Assembly: GCA_965205735.1 (NCBI GenBank)
Contig: OZ242179.1
Location: 2,976,001-3,040,000 of the forward strand
Length of the DNA stretch: 64,000 bases
Origin: VXNE01 sp965205735
GTDB lineage: Bacteria > Pseudomonadota > Gammaproteobacteria > Pseudomonadales > Azotimanducaceae
Direction of reading: 5' to 3'
The notes under the pieces are model-generated. The model was not told the DNA's origin. It did not search any database and worked only from the letters and a program-made list of their open reading frames with translations. How positions within the stretch are numbered: position 1 is the stretch's first letter; the number at the start of each line of letters is the position of its first letter. This document shows, piece after piece, positions 25,411 to 38,690 of the stretch. Both the position numbers and the translations under genes were made by a program.

Positions 25411-25539
25411 GCAGCCTGTCGGACTTGCCGCTTTAGCGGCAAGATCGACGGGGTGACGGGCGCGCGGGCGGGGCGAAACAGGGGGCTTGGGCGGGAGCAA
25501 AAGACGGCGCGCCCGCTAGGGCGACGGGTTTTGTGGCAC
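25411..25539. mobile_element. About 129-bp CTAG-bounded repeat element at the M23 peptidase stop
   Basis: It is bounded by CTAG at 25408-25411 and 25539-25542, and the latter contains the peptidase stop. It contains the palindrome CTTGCCGC-TTTA-GCGGCAAG (25424-25443). A diverged second copy is at 39500-39605: both share CCCGCCCAAGCCC, the palindrome and GTCCG-CAG-CTGCTAG. The two ends do not form convincing inverted repeats, so the element type is uncertain. Confidence 0.6.
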
Positions 25540-26834
25540 TAGCGCGCGGCCAGAACCTGGTGCCCCGACAGGTGGTTCTCGAGCTGCGCGAGGATGAGCC
25601 CGGTGGACTCCTCGAAACGGTTCCGTTCCGCGGCGGGAATGGGTTTCGCTTTCGGCAGTTCTACGGTGCGGGGGTTGTGGTGCACACCGTTCACGAGGAA
25701 TTCGTAGTGGAGGTGGGGGCCCGTGGCGTATCCGGTCGCGCCCACGTATCCGATGGTTTTGCCCTGCTCGACGCGGGTTCCTTCGCGGATCCCGCGGGCG
25801 ATCCTGGACATGTGCAGGTACTTGGTCTCGAAGGTTTCGCCGTGTCGCAACACCAGGTAGTTGCCATTGGGGGTGGTACGGCCCGCGATACGGACCGTCC
25901 CGTCGCCCGCCGCCAACACCGCCGTGCCCACGGGCGCGGCGTAGTCGATGCCGCGGTGGGGCATCGAGATCTTGAACAGCGGGTGGTGTCTCTTCAGATT
26001 AAAGTTGGAACTGATGCGCGTAAACTCGAGCGGCGCCCTGAGAAAATCCTTGCGCATGCTTTCCCCCTGGGGACTGTAGAACGCGGCAATACCGGTGCTA
26101 TCGGAATACAGGACCGCTCGGTGCGTCTCTCCCCGGTTCACGAACTGGGCCGCGAGGATTTTGCCGGTGTCGACAAGTTGATCGTCCAGGTATAGCTCTT
26201 CGAAGAGAATCGAGAATTCGTCACCGTCCCGTATATCGAGAAGGAAGTCGATGTCCCACTGAAAGATCTTTTCCAGACGCATGACAAGAGCGTCTTCCAA
26301 TCCCGCGCGCTGCCCGGCGACGAACAACGAATGCTTGATCACGGCGTGCTTAAAGGCAACTTTCCTGGTGGGCTCTTCGATTTCCTTGCGGCCTCGATAC
26401 GCTTCGCCGGAACGTTCGAATACGAGCCGTTCCAAGGGTCCGGGCGAATAGACGAAGCGGAGAAGATTGCCCACTTCGTCCATAACGAACGTCAGTTTGT
26501 GGCCGGGATACACCCTGTGCAGCCGTTCCGCCAGCGGGCCACTGGCAAGTATCCGTTGCAGTTCTCCGGGCGGGAAGTCTCTTCGCTTGAAGATTGTGGA
26601 AAGGTTTTCCCCTGGCTCGATGCATATGACCTGCTCGGTCGTCGCTTCGGATTCCGGTGGTTGTTCCGCGTAAGCCCTGAGCGCCTCAAGTTCAGCATCG
26701 GCGTAGCGAGGGTCCGCCTCGAAGGTGGTGATAGCTTCCGTAACGTCCCGGTCGAAAGAGGAAATGAGGCCGAGGATCGCAGCCACTGCGGCACAGACGT
26801 AGAGATGGGATACCGGAACTTTTCCCCTGCTCAA
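25539..26834 (-). CDS. M23 family peptidoglycan DD-metalloendopeptidase
   Basis: A 431-residue envelope protein. An N-terminal membrane anchor (HLYVCAAVAAILGLISSF) is followed by an OapA/LysM-like region (about 65-160). The LytM/M23 catalytic domain has zinc ligands His293 and Asp297 in MPHRGID and His374/His376 in GPHLHYEF. MepM-type enzymes cleave 3-4 crosslinks to allow wall growth. It lies beside anmK and divergent from tyrS, the conserved arrangement. The start is TTG at 26834 with an in-frame stop just upstream. The stop codon is a C-TAG abutting the repeat element. Confidence 0.93.
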   Translation of the reverse strand: MSRGKVPVSHLYVCAAVAAILGLISSFDRDVTEAITTFEADPRYADAELEALRAYAEQPPESEATTEQVICIEPGENLSTIFKRRDFPPGELQRILASGPLAERLHRVYPGHKLTFVMDEVGNLLRFVYSPGPLERLVFERSGEAYRGRKEIEEPTRKVAFKHAVIKHSLFVAGQRAGLEDALVMRLEKIFQWDIDFLLDIRDGDEFSILFEELYLDDQLVDTGKILAAQFVNRGETHRAVLYSDSTGIAAFYSPQGESMRKDFLRAPLEFTRISSNFNLKRHHPLFKISMPHRGIDYAAPVGTAVLAAGDGTVRIAGRTTPNGNYLVLRHGETFETKYLHMSRIARGIREGTRVEQGKTIGYVGATGYATGPHLHYEFLVNGVHHNPRTVELPKAKPIPAAERNRFEESTGLILAQLENHLSGHQVLAAR

Positions 26835-26854
26835 GCTTTATACTCTAGTCAATT

Positions 26855-26874
26855 TCTGCCAGAAGGCAGATTTT
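26855..26874. promoter_or_regulatory. Small hairpin in the peptidase/tyrS divergent region
   Basis: TCTGCC-AGAA-GGCAGA followed by TTTT lies in the 49-base gap between the divergent starts. It might be an operator or the base of a tyrS leader. A TATAAA reading toward the peptidase (complement near 26840) overlaps the region. The function is a guess. Confidence 0.3.
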
Positions 26875-26883
26875 GGAACTCAC

Positions 26884-28215
26884 ATGCGCGGCAAGGTTTG
26901 GAGTATAAAGAATTTGTCTGGTTTTGGAAGCTTGGATAACCCATCCGAGCAAAGTTCGATCCTGACCGATCTACGTAGAAGGGGCCTGGTCGCGCAAGTT
27001 TCGGACGAAGCGGGCCTCGAGGCTCATCTCGCTCCATGTTCGCGCGTCGTCTATTGCGGCTTCGATCCTACTGCGGACAGTCTCCAGATCGGAAACCTGG
27101 TGCCGCTCCTGACCTTGAGGCGCTTTCAACGGGCCGGACATCGACCCATCCTGCTTGTTGGCGGTGCCACCGGGTTGATCGGCGATCCCAGCGACAAGAA
27201 ACAGGAACGCGATCTCAATCTTCGCGAGATCGTCGCGGTCTGGGGGAAGAGAGTGCGCGCGCAAGCGGCGCGGTTTCTCGATTTCGACGGGGATGCGGGA
27301 GCGATCGTCGTCAACAACCTGGATTGGACCGGTCGCCTCGATGTCGTCTCCTTCTTGCGTGATGTAGGGAAACATTTTTCGGTCAACGCGATGATCCAGC
27401 GCGAGTGGGTCAGGTCGAGACTGGAAGCCAGGGGAAGCGGTATTTCGTTCGCCGAGTTCAGTTACACCATCCTGCAGGCGATGGACTTCAAGCAACTCGC
27501 CGAACGGTATGGCTGCACCGTTCAGATCGGCGGCAGCGATCAGTGGGGGAACATCGTCAGCGGTGTCGACCTGGTTCGGCGGACCTTGGCGAGGAAGGTT
27601 TTCGCGATGACGATCCCGTTGGCGACAAAGGCCGACGGGACAAAATTCGGAAAGACCGAGGCGGGAGCCGTCTGGCTTGACGAGACGAAAACGTCGCCGT
27701 ACACCTTCTATCAGTTCCTTATCAACATGGCGGATCGAGACGTGGTGACTTATCTGCGTCAACTTACCTTTCTGGGCGTGGAAGAGATCGAGGCGGCCGA
27801 GAAGGCGGTTGCAGAGGATCCAGGATCGCGCGCGGCGCAGCGCCTCCTCGCGTCGGAAGTCACGCGCCTGGTGCACGGCGAGGAAGGTCTTCTGTCCGCG
27901 AGGCGGATCACGGACGCGCTGTTCAGCGGTGCCTTGGAGTCATTGACGGCGATCGATTTCGAACAGCTTGCGCTCGACGGCATCGAGTGCACGACAGTCG
28001 AGGCCGACGTCGGACTGGTCGCCGTCATGGCGCAAACGCCGCTCGCGCGATCGAGGAGCGCGGCGCGCAGGTTGGTCCAAAGCAAAGCGGTGCGTGTGAA
28101 TGGCGAACTGACGGAAGACACCGAGCGCACGTTGTCTTCGTCGAACGCGCTATATGGCCGCTACCATCTCATCCGGCGGGGCAAGAAGAGCTGGCACCTG
28201 GTTGCGCGCGCCTGA
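26884..28215 (+). CDS. tyrS: Tyrosyl-tRNA synthetase
   Basis: A 443-residue class I synthetase. The HIGH equivalent is in GFDPTADSLQIGNLVPL and the KMSKS loop is KFGKT. The tyrosine pocket includes YTILQAMDF and QIGGSDQWGNI. A C-terminal S4-like RNA-binding domain (about 375-440) ends SGGGK-like in relatives and here in RRGKKSWHLV. The first about 25 residues before SSILTDLRRRGLVAQV look like non-conserved sequence, so a downstream TTG near 26932 could be the real start. The gene leads directly toward the rRNA operon. Confidence 0.95.
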   Translation: MRGKVWSIKNLSGFGSLDNPSEQSSILTDLRRRGLVAQVSDEAGLEAHLAPCSRVVYCGFDPTADSLQIGNLVPLLTLRRFQRAGHRPILLVGGATGLIGDPSDKKQERDLNLREIVAVWGKRVRAQAARFLDFDGDAGAIVVNNLDWTGRLDVVSFLRDVGKHFSVNAMIQREWVRSRLEARGSGISFAEFSYTILQAMDFKQLAERYGCTVQIGGSDQWGNIVSGVDLVRRTLARKVFAMTIPLATKADGTKFGKTEAGAVWLDETKTSPYTFYQFLINMADRDVVTYLRQLTFLGVEEIEAAEKAVAEDPGSRAAQRLLASEVTRLVHGEEGLLSARRITDALFSGALESLTAIDFEQLALDGIECTTVEADVGLVAVMAQTPLARSRSAARRLVQSKAVRVNGELTEDTERTLSSSNALYGRYHLIRRGKKSWHLVARA

Positions 28216-28369
28216 CCTGCGCGGGTCGCGGTCGAGCGGTTGATCGCAGTGTTTTGGCTGGTGACCGGAACACGCCGCTTGGCCCGCGTGAATGCACGCG
28301 CGGCCCCGCTCATTTACAACGAAACAAGCCATTCGTGTGGGCGCTCGTGAACGAAGAGCCGAGGCAAAC

Positions 28370-28398
28370 TTGACTTGGGGGCGGTGGCGGTCTTTATC
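28370..28398 (+). promoter_or_regulatory. Probable rRNA operon promoter
   Basis: TTGACT at 28370-28375 is followed by a 17-base spacer and TTTATC at 28393-28398. The -35 is near consensus; the -10 matches TATAAT at only three positions. It lies about 24 bases before the mature 16S 5' end, so this may be the proximal of several promoters in the 206-base tyrS-16S gap. I see no gene in that gap. Confidence 0.45.
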
Positions 28399-28421
28399 GC
28401 TGCTGAACCCGAAAACTTCTT

Positions 28422-29992
<1,571 letters not shown>

Positions 29993-30257
29993 AATCGAAG
30001 TCCTGCCTGCTGGCGTTCGCGTTGGCGGGAACGGGACCAAGCCTTGACTCTGCGGAATCGACGTTGGCGCACCTGCGGTAATATCGCGGGTTCGCGCTGA
30101 CGTGCCCACCTCCAACTTGCCGTTTGTTGACGAACCGCAAAGCGTTTCGTCGGCAAGCCGGCGCGGAGATCATGGGCGCGCCCACACGAATGGTTTGTTT
30201 CAAGTGGTGCGGAGGCGATTGCGTGTGGCACTCGTGTGCCACTGAGGGTACCGACCC

Positions 30258-30334
<77 letters not shown>

Positions 30335-30344
30335 CCTTTGTCCG

Positions 30345-30420
30345 GGGGCCGTAGCTCAGCCGGGAGAGCGCCTGCTTTGCAAGCAGGAGGTCGGGAGTTC
30401 GATCCTCCTCGGCTCCACCA
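30345..30420 (+). tRNA. tRNA-Ala (TGC)
   Basis: 76 nt with encoded CCA. The acceptor GGGGCCG pairs with CGGCTCC (one G-U). The anticodon loop is TTTGCAA. Together with the preceding tRNA-Ile it gives the standard Ile-Ala internal transcribed spacer. Confidence 0.97.
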
Positions 30421-30459
30421 TTGATCTGTCGATCTAGGGTGGGGAGTCCGCGCGACACG

Positions 30460-30470
30460 CGCTCTTTGAT
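30460..30470 (+). promoter_or_regulatory. boxA-like antitermination element before 23S
   Basis: CGCTCTTTGAT resembles the boxA consensus TGCTCTTTA bound by NusB/S10. It lies between tRNA-Ala and 23S, where E. coli rrn operons also carry boxA. The rest of the 247-base spacer holds no gene I can see. Confidence 0.55.
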
Positions 30471-30667
30471 AATTCGTAATGATGTAGTCTGTGCGTCAGG
30501 AAATGAATCTTGACGCACCCAGTCGATATCGAAGTTCTAGCAACGATATCGACGTTAAAAGCAAATGTGTCTTGGTACGAGTGCAAGCCGGAGACGGCTG
30601 GCGCTCTTCCAAACCGGTGTTATTCAGCTATATATGATAGAGGTGCCGAGTGCACTTTCGATTATAT

Positions 30668-33606
<2,939 letters not shown>

Positions 33607-33759
33607 TATAATCGAGCGTGCGCCCCGCCAGTCGGGTGTGCAATCCTCTGTTATATGTAGAAGATGACACTTTTGGGACATATTTGCTGACTTCATCATA
33701 CGCTCTTGTCCGGGGACGATAGCCGCCAGCGCAAGGCGGGCGTGCTCGGGCAAATGATT

Positions 33760-33878
33760 TGCCTGACGGCCATAGCGAGCCTGAACCACCTGAATCCATC
33801 TCGAACTCAGAAGTGAAAGGGCTCTGCGCCGATGGTAGTGTGGGGGCTCCCCATGCGAGAGTAGGACATCGTCAGGCT
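33760..33878 (+). rRNA. rrf: 5S ribosomal RNA
   Basis: About 119 nt. TGCCTGACGGCCATAGCG starts and CGTCAGGCT closes helix I. The conserved CGAACTCAGAAGTGAAA and GCGCCGATGGTAGTGTGG segments match gammaproteobacterial 5S. The preceding 23S-5S spacer (33607-33759) holds no gene. Confidence 0.96.
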
Positions 33879-33890
33879 TTAATTTGAACA

Positions 33891-33919
33891 ACCGGCCCCG
33901 CGTGGGCCGGTTTTTTTTT
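33891..33919 (+). terminator. Intrinsic terminator of the rRNA operon
   Basis: ACCGGCCC, loop CGCGT, GGGCCGGT, then a run of nine T residues. It starts about 12 bases after 5S. This is the strongest rho-independent terminator in the window. Confidence 0.93.
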
Positions 33920-33987
33920 GCCTTTTTGCGGATGGCGCCCGACAGGTTCAACATGGCCAAGGCCGACTATCGGGTTTTGTGGCGCTA

Positions 33988-34318
33988 GCCCGCATATCTC
34001 ACCAAAGGCCGCGATGATCGCGCAGGATTTTGCCCGCGTGGGCGTGCTCGGAGCCTTCAGCCCGGGAGCGCGAGGGAGCCCCTCGCAAGAGAAGAGCCGG
34101 AAGCATAGCCATGCCTTATGGTGGAGCGAGCACGTGCGCGCACGCGGGCAAAAGTGCCCCACAGGCGGCGCCTTCGGCTCCGCCCGTGGCCCGGCCCCAC
34201 CGTTCGAGGGCGCGGCAGCGCAGGTTGTATCCGGCGGGACTTCCGAAAAACCGGTGCACATGATTGAAAACAAATGACTTATGTTTGCTCGACAAGCGGC
34301 TTGGTGAGATATGCGGGC
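33988..34318. mobile_element. 331-bp CTAG-bounded element with nested A and C repeats
   Basis: Perfect terminal inverted repeats GCCCGCATATCTCACCAA / TTGGTGAGATATGCGGGC lie inside CTAG at 33985-33988 and 34318-34321. The right CTAG holds the stop of the FAD monooxygenase gene. It carries no transposase. Inside are a family A core (34050-34090) and a family C unit (34152-34203). Its left end, continuing GGCCGCGATGATCGCGCAGG, recurs at 39093. The 25 bases just left of it (CGGGTTTTGTGGC) match the end of the 25411-25539 element. Confidence 0.75.
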
Positions 34319-35493
34319 TAGTCTTCGGGCGGCTCGAGCGCGTTGTAGGCGAACAGGCTGCGGAAGAATCCGTCGCGAATCAATCCGACGGATAGGTTTC
34401 TCAGGCAGGCGCTCAAGCCAGAAAGATGGAAAATCTTCGCATTTTGGCGCGAGCGGCGCTGGACCTGTGCCGTTCTGTCGCGTCGCAAGGACTCGTAGCG
34501 AGCGAGAGCGGCCGGAACATCGGTGTCTTGAGCAATGCAGTGCGCGAGTACGGCCGCGTCCTCTATGGCCATGGCGGCGCCTTGGGCCATGAACGGCAAC
34601 GCCGCATGACAAGCATCACCGAGGAGTGTGATGCGGTGGTCGGTCCAGCGCGGCATCGGCGGCCGGTCAAACAATGCCCACTTGTAGCAACCGTCGCGCT
34701 CTGTCCGATCAATCAATGTCTGGACATCCCGATGCCATTCGCCGAAATCGTTCTGGAACTCGGCGTAGTCGCCGGATTCGATCCAGGACATGGGTTGCTG
34801 TTCGTCCTTCCTGGTAACACCGACGCAGTTGACCAGGGTTTTGTCGCCTGCGTAATAGTGCACGAAATGTTTGCCGGGTCCCCACCAGATGGTCACTACC
34901 GGCCGCATCATTCCCTCCGGCAGGCCCGTTGCTGAAACAAGCGCACGCCAAGCGATGTCGCCGCTGAACGTGGGTGTCTCGCTTCCGAATAGCGCATTAC
35001 GCACGGTCGAGTGGATGCCGTCGGCGCCGATCAGCATGGATCCGAGGTGCCGGCTGCTGTTAATCGACACGGCGACGCTGGAGCGGCTCTGGTGAATGCG
35101 TTCGACGCGCGCACCCGTGTGCAACTCGATGCGGGGATCATCGCGCGCGGCATCGGCAAGACAAGTAACAAGATCCGCGCGGAGAACGAGGTAGTACGGG
35201 AAACCGTAGGTCCCCCGAACATGCCCGCCGAGCGGATACGCGGCCAGCAGCCTGCCGCTCTTCCAGTGCCGAATCTCGATCGCCTCGGGCAGGAAGGCGC
35301 TTGACCGCAGCGCTGCTTCGAGCGCGAGGTCGTGCATGACGCGGCTGGCGTTTGGGCTGAGCTGCAGACCGGCACCGGGTTCGTCGAAAGTGCACGCCTG
35401 TTCGAATAGGCGCACCCGGAATCCTCGGCGGGCCATGCAAAGGGCGGCAGTCAAACCGCCAATGCCGCCTCCGGCAACAAGGATCTCAGACAT
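34318..35493 (-). CDS. FAD-dependent monooxygenase (salicylate hydroxylase type)
   Basis: A 391-residue class A flavoprotein monooxygenase. The Rossmann motif is VAGGGIGGLTAAL at the N-terminus, the DG motif is LIGADGIHSTVR and the GD motif is LLGDACHAALPFMAQGA, followed by AIEDAAVLA. The family hydroxylates small aromatics such as salicylate or 6-hydroxynicotinate; the substrate is not evident. It stands alone on the minus strand between the rRNA operon and birA, a place where core genes normally follow directly, so it is likely an accessory gene. The stop is a C-TAG next to a mobile element. Confidence 0.88.
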   Translation of the reverse strand: MSEILVAGGGIGGLTAALCMARRGFRVRLFEQACTFDEPGAGLQLSPNASRVMHDLALEAALRSSAFLPEAIEIRHWKSGRLLAAYPLGGHVRGTYGFPYYLVLRADLVTCLADAARDDPRIELHTGARVERIHQSRSSVAVSINSSRHLGSMLIGADGIHSTVRNALFGSETPTFSGDIAWRALVSATGLPEGMMRPVVTIWWGPGKHFVHYYAGDKTLVNCVGVTRKDEQQPMSWIESGDYAEFQNDFGEWHRDVQTLIDRTERDGCYKWALFDRPPMPRWTDHRITLLGDACHAALPFMAQGAAMAIEDAAVLAHCIAQDTDVPAALARYESLRRDRTAQVQRRSRQNAKIFHLSGLSACLRNLSVGLIRDGFFRSLFAYNALEPPED

Positions 35494-35766
35494 TGCGCGG
35501 CCAGGATGCGCGTCAGCGCGCTTCCGGATGCGAGCCCGTCGTCCATCGACTGCGGGAGGATAGGCACGTGTTGCTGGGTCTGGCGGCTACTCTTCGCAAT
35601 GCTCGCCCCGGTTGGCCAAATTTCGCGCAAATCATACTATTTGACTGTGCGGCAATGTCGCTTCGATGCGAGGAAAGCGGCTGCCGGCACCTCCGGGCCG
35701 TAGCGTTTCGGTCCTCAGCCGACCCGGCTTACGAGAGGCCGGATCTGCTTTCGAGTTTGATAGCTA
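35494..35766. other. Intergenic region without a recognisable gene
   Basis: About 270 bases between the monooxygenase start and the next element. It is less GC-rich around 35625-35650 (AAATCATACTATTTGACTG). It probably holds the monooxygenase promoter, but no clear promoter pair was found. Confidence 0.5.
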
Positions 35767-35986
35767 GTGTCGTGTCCCGCAAGTTTCTGGTACTTCAGAG
35801 ATCGCATGGCAATCTCCCGAAGGGCGCGCCCGGGGGAGCGCGAGGGGGAGATCCCTCGCATGAAGATTGCGCCCTGTGGCCGCGTTGCGTCCCTTGGCAA
35901 TGGAACCCACCATTCCCTGCGGGACGCGCCTTGCCACAGACCCCGTGGGACGCGCTGAAGTGACATAAACTTGCGGGACACGACAC
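35767..35986. mobile_element. 220-bp MITE with nested family A core upstream of birA
   Basis: Terminal inverted repeats GTGTCGTGTCCCGCAAGTTT / AAACTTGCGGGACACGAC-AC are perfect over 20 bp and extend imperfectly (ACTTCAG in both arms). The left flank is CTA; the right flank is CGG, so the target duplication is lost or altered. It contains a family A core at 35831-35863. It ends 13 bases before the birA GTG. Confidence 0.72.
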
Positions 35987-35998
35987 CGGACCAAAATA

Positions 35999-36913
35999 GT
36001 GAGTCTTCCCGCCGTCTTTGAACAACTCGCCGCCCATCGGGTTGCCAGCGTGGACCCGACCGACAAACCACTTCTCGAGAGCTATGGCATAGCCGTGCGC
36101 GGCGACCTGGCGATCCTCGACGATGATGTCGAACTTCTTCACGCCGAGCGTATACGCGATCAATTGGGTGGTCCGGCGCGCGCGTGGCTCACGCGGCTCT
36201 GCGTCCGGGCACACATCGATTCGACTAATAGCGCACTGATGCGGGCGGGGCTACAGCGCGATATCGACGGAGAAGTGGTCATGGCGGAGGCGCAGACAGC
36301 GGGCCGAGGCCGGCGCGGTCGCGCGTGGGTGAGCCCGTTCGGCCGGAATCTCGCCCTGAGCGTGGGCGTGCGTATTGATCGGCCGTTGCGGGAAATCGGC
36401 GCGGTGGGCCTGGCTGTGGGCGTTGCGGTCGCTGGCGCGTTGTCCGAGTTCGGCGTTCGGGACGCGAGACTCAAATGGCCGAACGACATCGTTCTCGACC
36501 GGCGCAAAATGTGCGGCATCCTGATCGAACTGCCGGCGGCGAAGGAACCGGCTTTCGTCGTCATCGGGATCGGAATCAATGTCGGCGGAATTTCGACGGT
36601 GGCACCCTTCGTGGATCAGGCTGTCGCGGATGTCACGGAGCAGGTGCCGAACGCATCGCGCAACCGCTTGGCCGGGATGGTGGTCGACGCCGTTTACAAC
36701 GTGTGCAAAAAGTTTGAGAGACACGGTTTCGCGCGGATAAAGCCTGCATACGATACCCTGCATAGATTCCACGGCGAAGCTGTGCGCCTCATTGTCGGTA
36801 CGGAGGAAGTAACCGGCACTGTCGCTGGAGTTGGCCTGGATGGTGCCTTGCAGCTACGAACCGGTTCGGGTATCCGAAGTTTCATCGGCGGCGAAGTGTC
36901 GTTGCGGACATGA
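35999..36913 (+). CDS. birA: Biotin-[acetyl-CoA-carboxylase] ligase with reduced N-terminal HTH
   Basis: 304 residues. The ligase domain has the biotinyl-AMP loop GRGRRGRAWVSP, the region LKWPNDIVLDRRKMCGILIE and a C-terminal SH3-like part. It attaches biotin to carboxylases such as the biotin subunit encoded at 58162-60111. The N-terminal segment before LLESYGIAVRGD is about 10-15 residues shorter than a usual BirA winged-HTH and lacks the SRAAVWK-like recognition helix, so repressor function is doubtful. The start (GTG 35999) is uncertain because a MITE ends 13 bases upstream. The stop overlaps coaX (ATGA). Confidence 0.9.
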   Translation: MSLPAVFEQLAAHRVASVDPTDKPLLESYGIAVRGDLAILDDDVELLHAERIRDQLGGPARAWLTRLCVRAHIDSTNSALMRAGLQRDIDGEVVMAEAQTAGRGRRGRAWVSPFGRNLALSVGVRIDRPLREIGAVGLAVGVAVAGALSEFGVRDARLKWPNDIVLDRRKMCGILIELPAAKEPAFVVIGIGINVGGISTVAPFVDQAVADVTEQVPNASRNRLAGMVVDAVYNVCKKFERHGFARIKPAYDTLHRFHGEAVRLIVGTEEVTGTVAGVGLDGALQLRTGSGIRSFIGGEVSLRT

Positions 36914-37602
36914 CGCGTCTGGATGTGGACATCGGGAACACGCGGACCAAATGGCGATTCGGAAACGCTCGGGGTACCGCATCGGGCGTCGTGGCACCAA
37001 CGCTCGCGGACCCGCCGGACCGCGTCTGTATTGCTTGCGTGGCGGCAGGACGTGAAGAGATTGGGACGCGATTCGCGTCGGCCTTTGACTTGCGTCCCGA
37101 GTTTGCCGAGTCGACGGCGGAACTGGCGGGAGTCACCTGTGGGTACGAAAATCCCGCCTTGCTTGGCGTTGATCGGTGGCTGGCTGTGGTTGCCGCGTGG
37201 AATATGGCCAGACAACCCGCCGTGGTGGCTGACGTCGGTACGGCGGCGACGCTCGATTTCGTGACGCGTGATGGACGTCACACCGGTGGATACATCGTGC
37301 CGGGGCTGGGGATGATGGCGGTGGCGTTGGCGCGCGATACCGCTCGTGTTCGGGTTGCGGGTGACCGGGCTCCGGAGCTGCTGCCGGGACGCGACACCGC
37401 GCAGGCCGTGCGTCGCGGCACGACAGCAATGCTGCTGTCCTTTATCGAGTGGTCGGTTGCGCGGTTTTCAGCTGCGGACGGCGAAGCGCCGGTCGTCTTT
37501 CTCACGGGGGGCGACGCGGATGATCTCGCCGCGCGGCTATCCTTCCCCGTTCGCGTCGAGCCCGACCTGGTGCTCGATGGTTTGGCGCTGGCGTTGCCTT
37601 GA
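36910..37602 (+). CDS. coaX: Type III pantothenate kinase
   Basis: A 230-residue ASKHA-fold kinase for the first step from pantothenate to coenzyme A. Motifs are DVDIGNTRTKWRFG (phosphate 1), NPALLGVDRWLAVVAAW (pantothenate site), ADVGTAATLDFV (phosphate 2) and HTGGYIVPGLGMM. Length is near the family norm (about 250). It is translationally coupled to birA by ATGA and followed by the SPOR gene, an order seen in Pseudomonas. With panB/panC in the same window, most of the route to phosphopantothenate is present. Confidence 0.95.
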   Translation: MTRLDVDIGNTRTKWRFGNARGTASGVVAPTLADPPDRVCIACVAAGREEIGTRFASAFDLRPEFAESTAELAGVTCGYENPALLGVDRWLAVVAAWNMARQPAVVADVGTAATLDFVTRDGRHTGGYIVPGLGMMAVALARDTARVRVAGDRAPELLPGRDTAQAVRRGTTAMLLSFIEWSVARFSAADGEAPVVFLTGGDADDLAARLSFPVRVEPDLVLDGLALALP

Positions 37603-37634
37603 CAGAATTGGCCGGGAACGGAGGGGAACGAAGT

Positions 37635-38222
37635 GTGCGACCCGGACCGGTGAAAACATTGCCATTCGTGTTTTGGTTGCTGGTCGCCGGGAACGCCATG
37701 ATCTTTGCCTTGATCTGGTTGGAGCGAGCGCTCGCGGTCATGGATAGCGCCCCGGCGTTGCACAGCCATCAGGTTCCGTTTCTCGGAGAGAGATCTTCGG
37801 GGTGCGTCGTGCTTGGTCCGCTGGACGACTACGACGCAGCAGCGGCATTGGCGGAACGGATTCAGGGCGACGGTGGCCGGGCGATCGTCCGGGAACGGGA
37901 GATCCTTAGCCGTCCCGACTACGTCGTGCATGTGGAACCGTCGGCTTCGCGGGACTTGGCCATGCGGACGTTGCGCGAACTCAAGAACCAGGCGATCAAT
38001 GGACACGTGATCTCCGACGGCAAGTTGGCAAATGCCGTATCCGTGGGCGTTTTCGGGCTGCTTGCCCCTGCCGAGGCGCGCCGACGACGAGTCGCGGATC
38101 TCGGCTATGAGGTGGATGTCGCCCGCTTCGAGCGCCGGCGCACCGTCTATTCGGTGTACTCGGACGAACCCCCTGTCGAGAAGCCGAACGGGGTTCCTCT
38201 GGCGTCGTGCGACCGGGGCTGA
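37635..38222 (+). CDS. SPOR-domain membrane protein
   Basis: About 195 residues from GTG 37635, which has GGAGGGG at good spacing; the frame is open back to 37599. There is one membrane helix near the N-terminus (LPFVFWLLVAGNAMIFALIWL). The periplasmic part ends with a SPOR-like motif (VSVGVFGLLAPAEARRRRVADLGYEVDV), a peptidoglycan-binding fold. It follows coaX as in Pseudomonas. A second, decayed copy of the 3' third lies at 40640-40797. Confidence 0.8.
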   Translation: MRPGPVKTLPFVFWLLVAGNAMIFALIWLERALAVMDSAPALHSHQVPFLGERSSGCVVLGPLDDYDAAAALAERIQGDGGRAIVREREILSRPDYVVHVEPSASRDLAMRTLRELKNQAINGHVISDGKLANAVSVGVFGLLAPAEARRRRVADLGYEVDVARFERRRTVYSVYSDEPPVEKPNGVPLASCDRG

Positions 38223-38293
38223 TGTTCCGGTTGTCTGCGTTTGCCTCATCGTCTATCGTTCGCCACCCCCAATTGGGCGTAACGTTTTCTTGA

Positions 38294-38369
38294 GCCGCCA
38301 TAGCTCAGCCGGTAGAGCAGCTCACTTGTAATGAGAAGGTCCAGGGTTCGATTTCTCGTGGCAGCACCA
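38294..38369 (+). pseudogene. Degenerate tRNA-Thr (TGT) copy
   Basis: 76 nt nearly identical to the intact tRNA-Thr at 40871-40946, but substitutions break pairing. The acceptor gets C3 opposite A (TGGCAGC arm), and the T-stem CAGGG faces TCTCG with A opposite C. The anticodon loop CTTGTAA is unchanged. It follows the intact SPOR gene, as the intact copy follows the SPOR fragment, so both are arms of one duplication. Some residual function cannot be excluded. Confidence 0.7.
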
Positions 38370-38406
38370 GTTAGATCAGGTCCATTCCGGAGCCATGGTT
38401 TACAGT

Positions 38407-38690
38407 TTATTCCGGGCACATGGTTAACACTTTTTCCCCGAAGGGGTTGGGACCAGGTTCTATGCGCCTCTCCTCGTGATCGAAGTATCCCAGATCGTAA
38501 TGCAGGAAGCTGACCAGCCAGATCTGGTCTTCGACTTCCCGGATCCCCACGAGCTGCCCCGCGAACACGGTGCTCAAGTGGTCTTGCGCTTGCCGACGCA
38601 GATGCGGCCGCAGCGGGTAACGTGCACGGTGCGGTCGTGGAACGGGTACTCGGGCTCGGTGGGCGGCGCGTAGGCGCGGGACGAAGGTGT
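38407..38690 (-). pseudogene. IS481-type transposase 3' remnant
   Basis: Reading on the minus strand, PPTEPEYPFHDRT and CGRICVGKRK appear in one frame. After a frameshift, LSTVFAGQLVGIREVEDQ then IWLVSFLHYDLGYFDHEE and PNPFGEKVLTMCPE follow. This is the C-terminal end I recall for IS481-type DDE transposases. The N-terminal catalytic part is missing. The bases just downstream (38374-38406) look like the IS end. It is non-functional. Confidence 0.65.
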
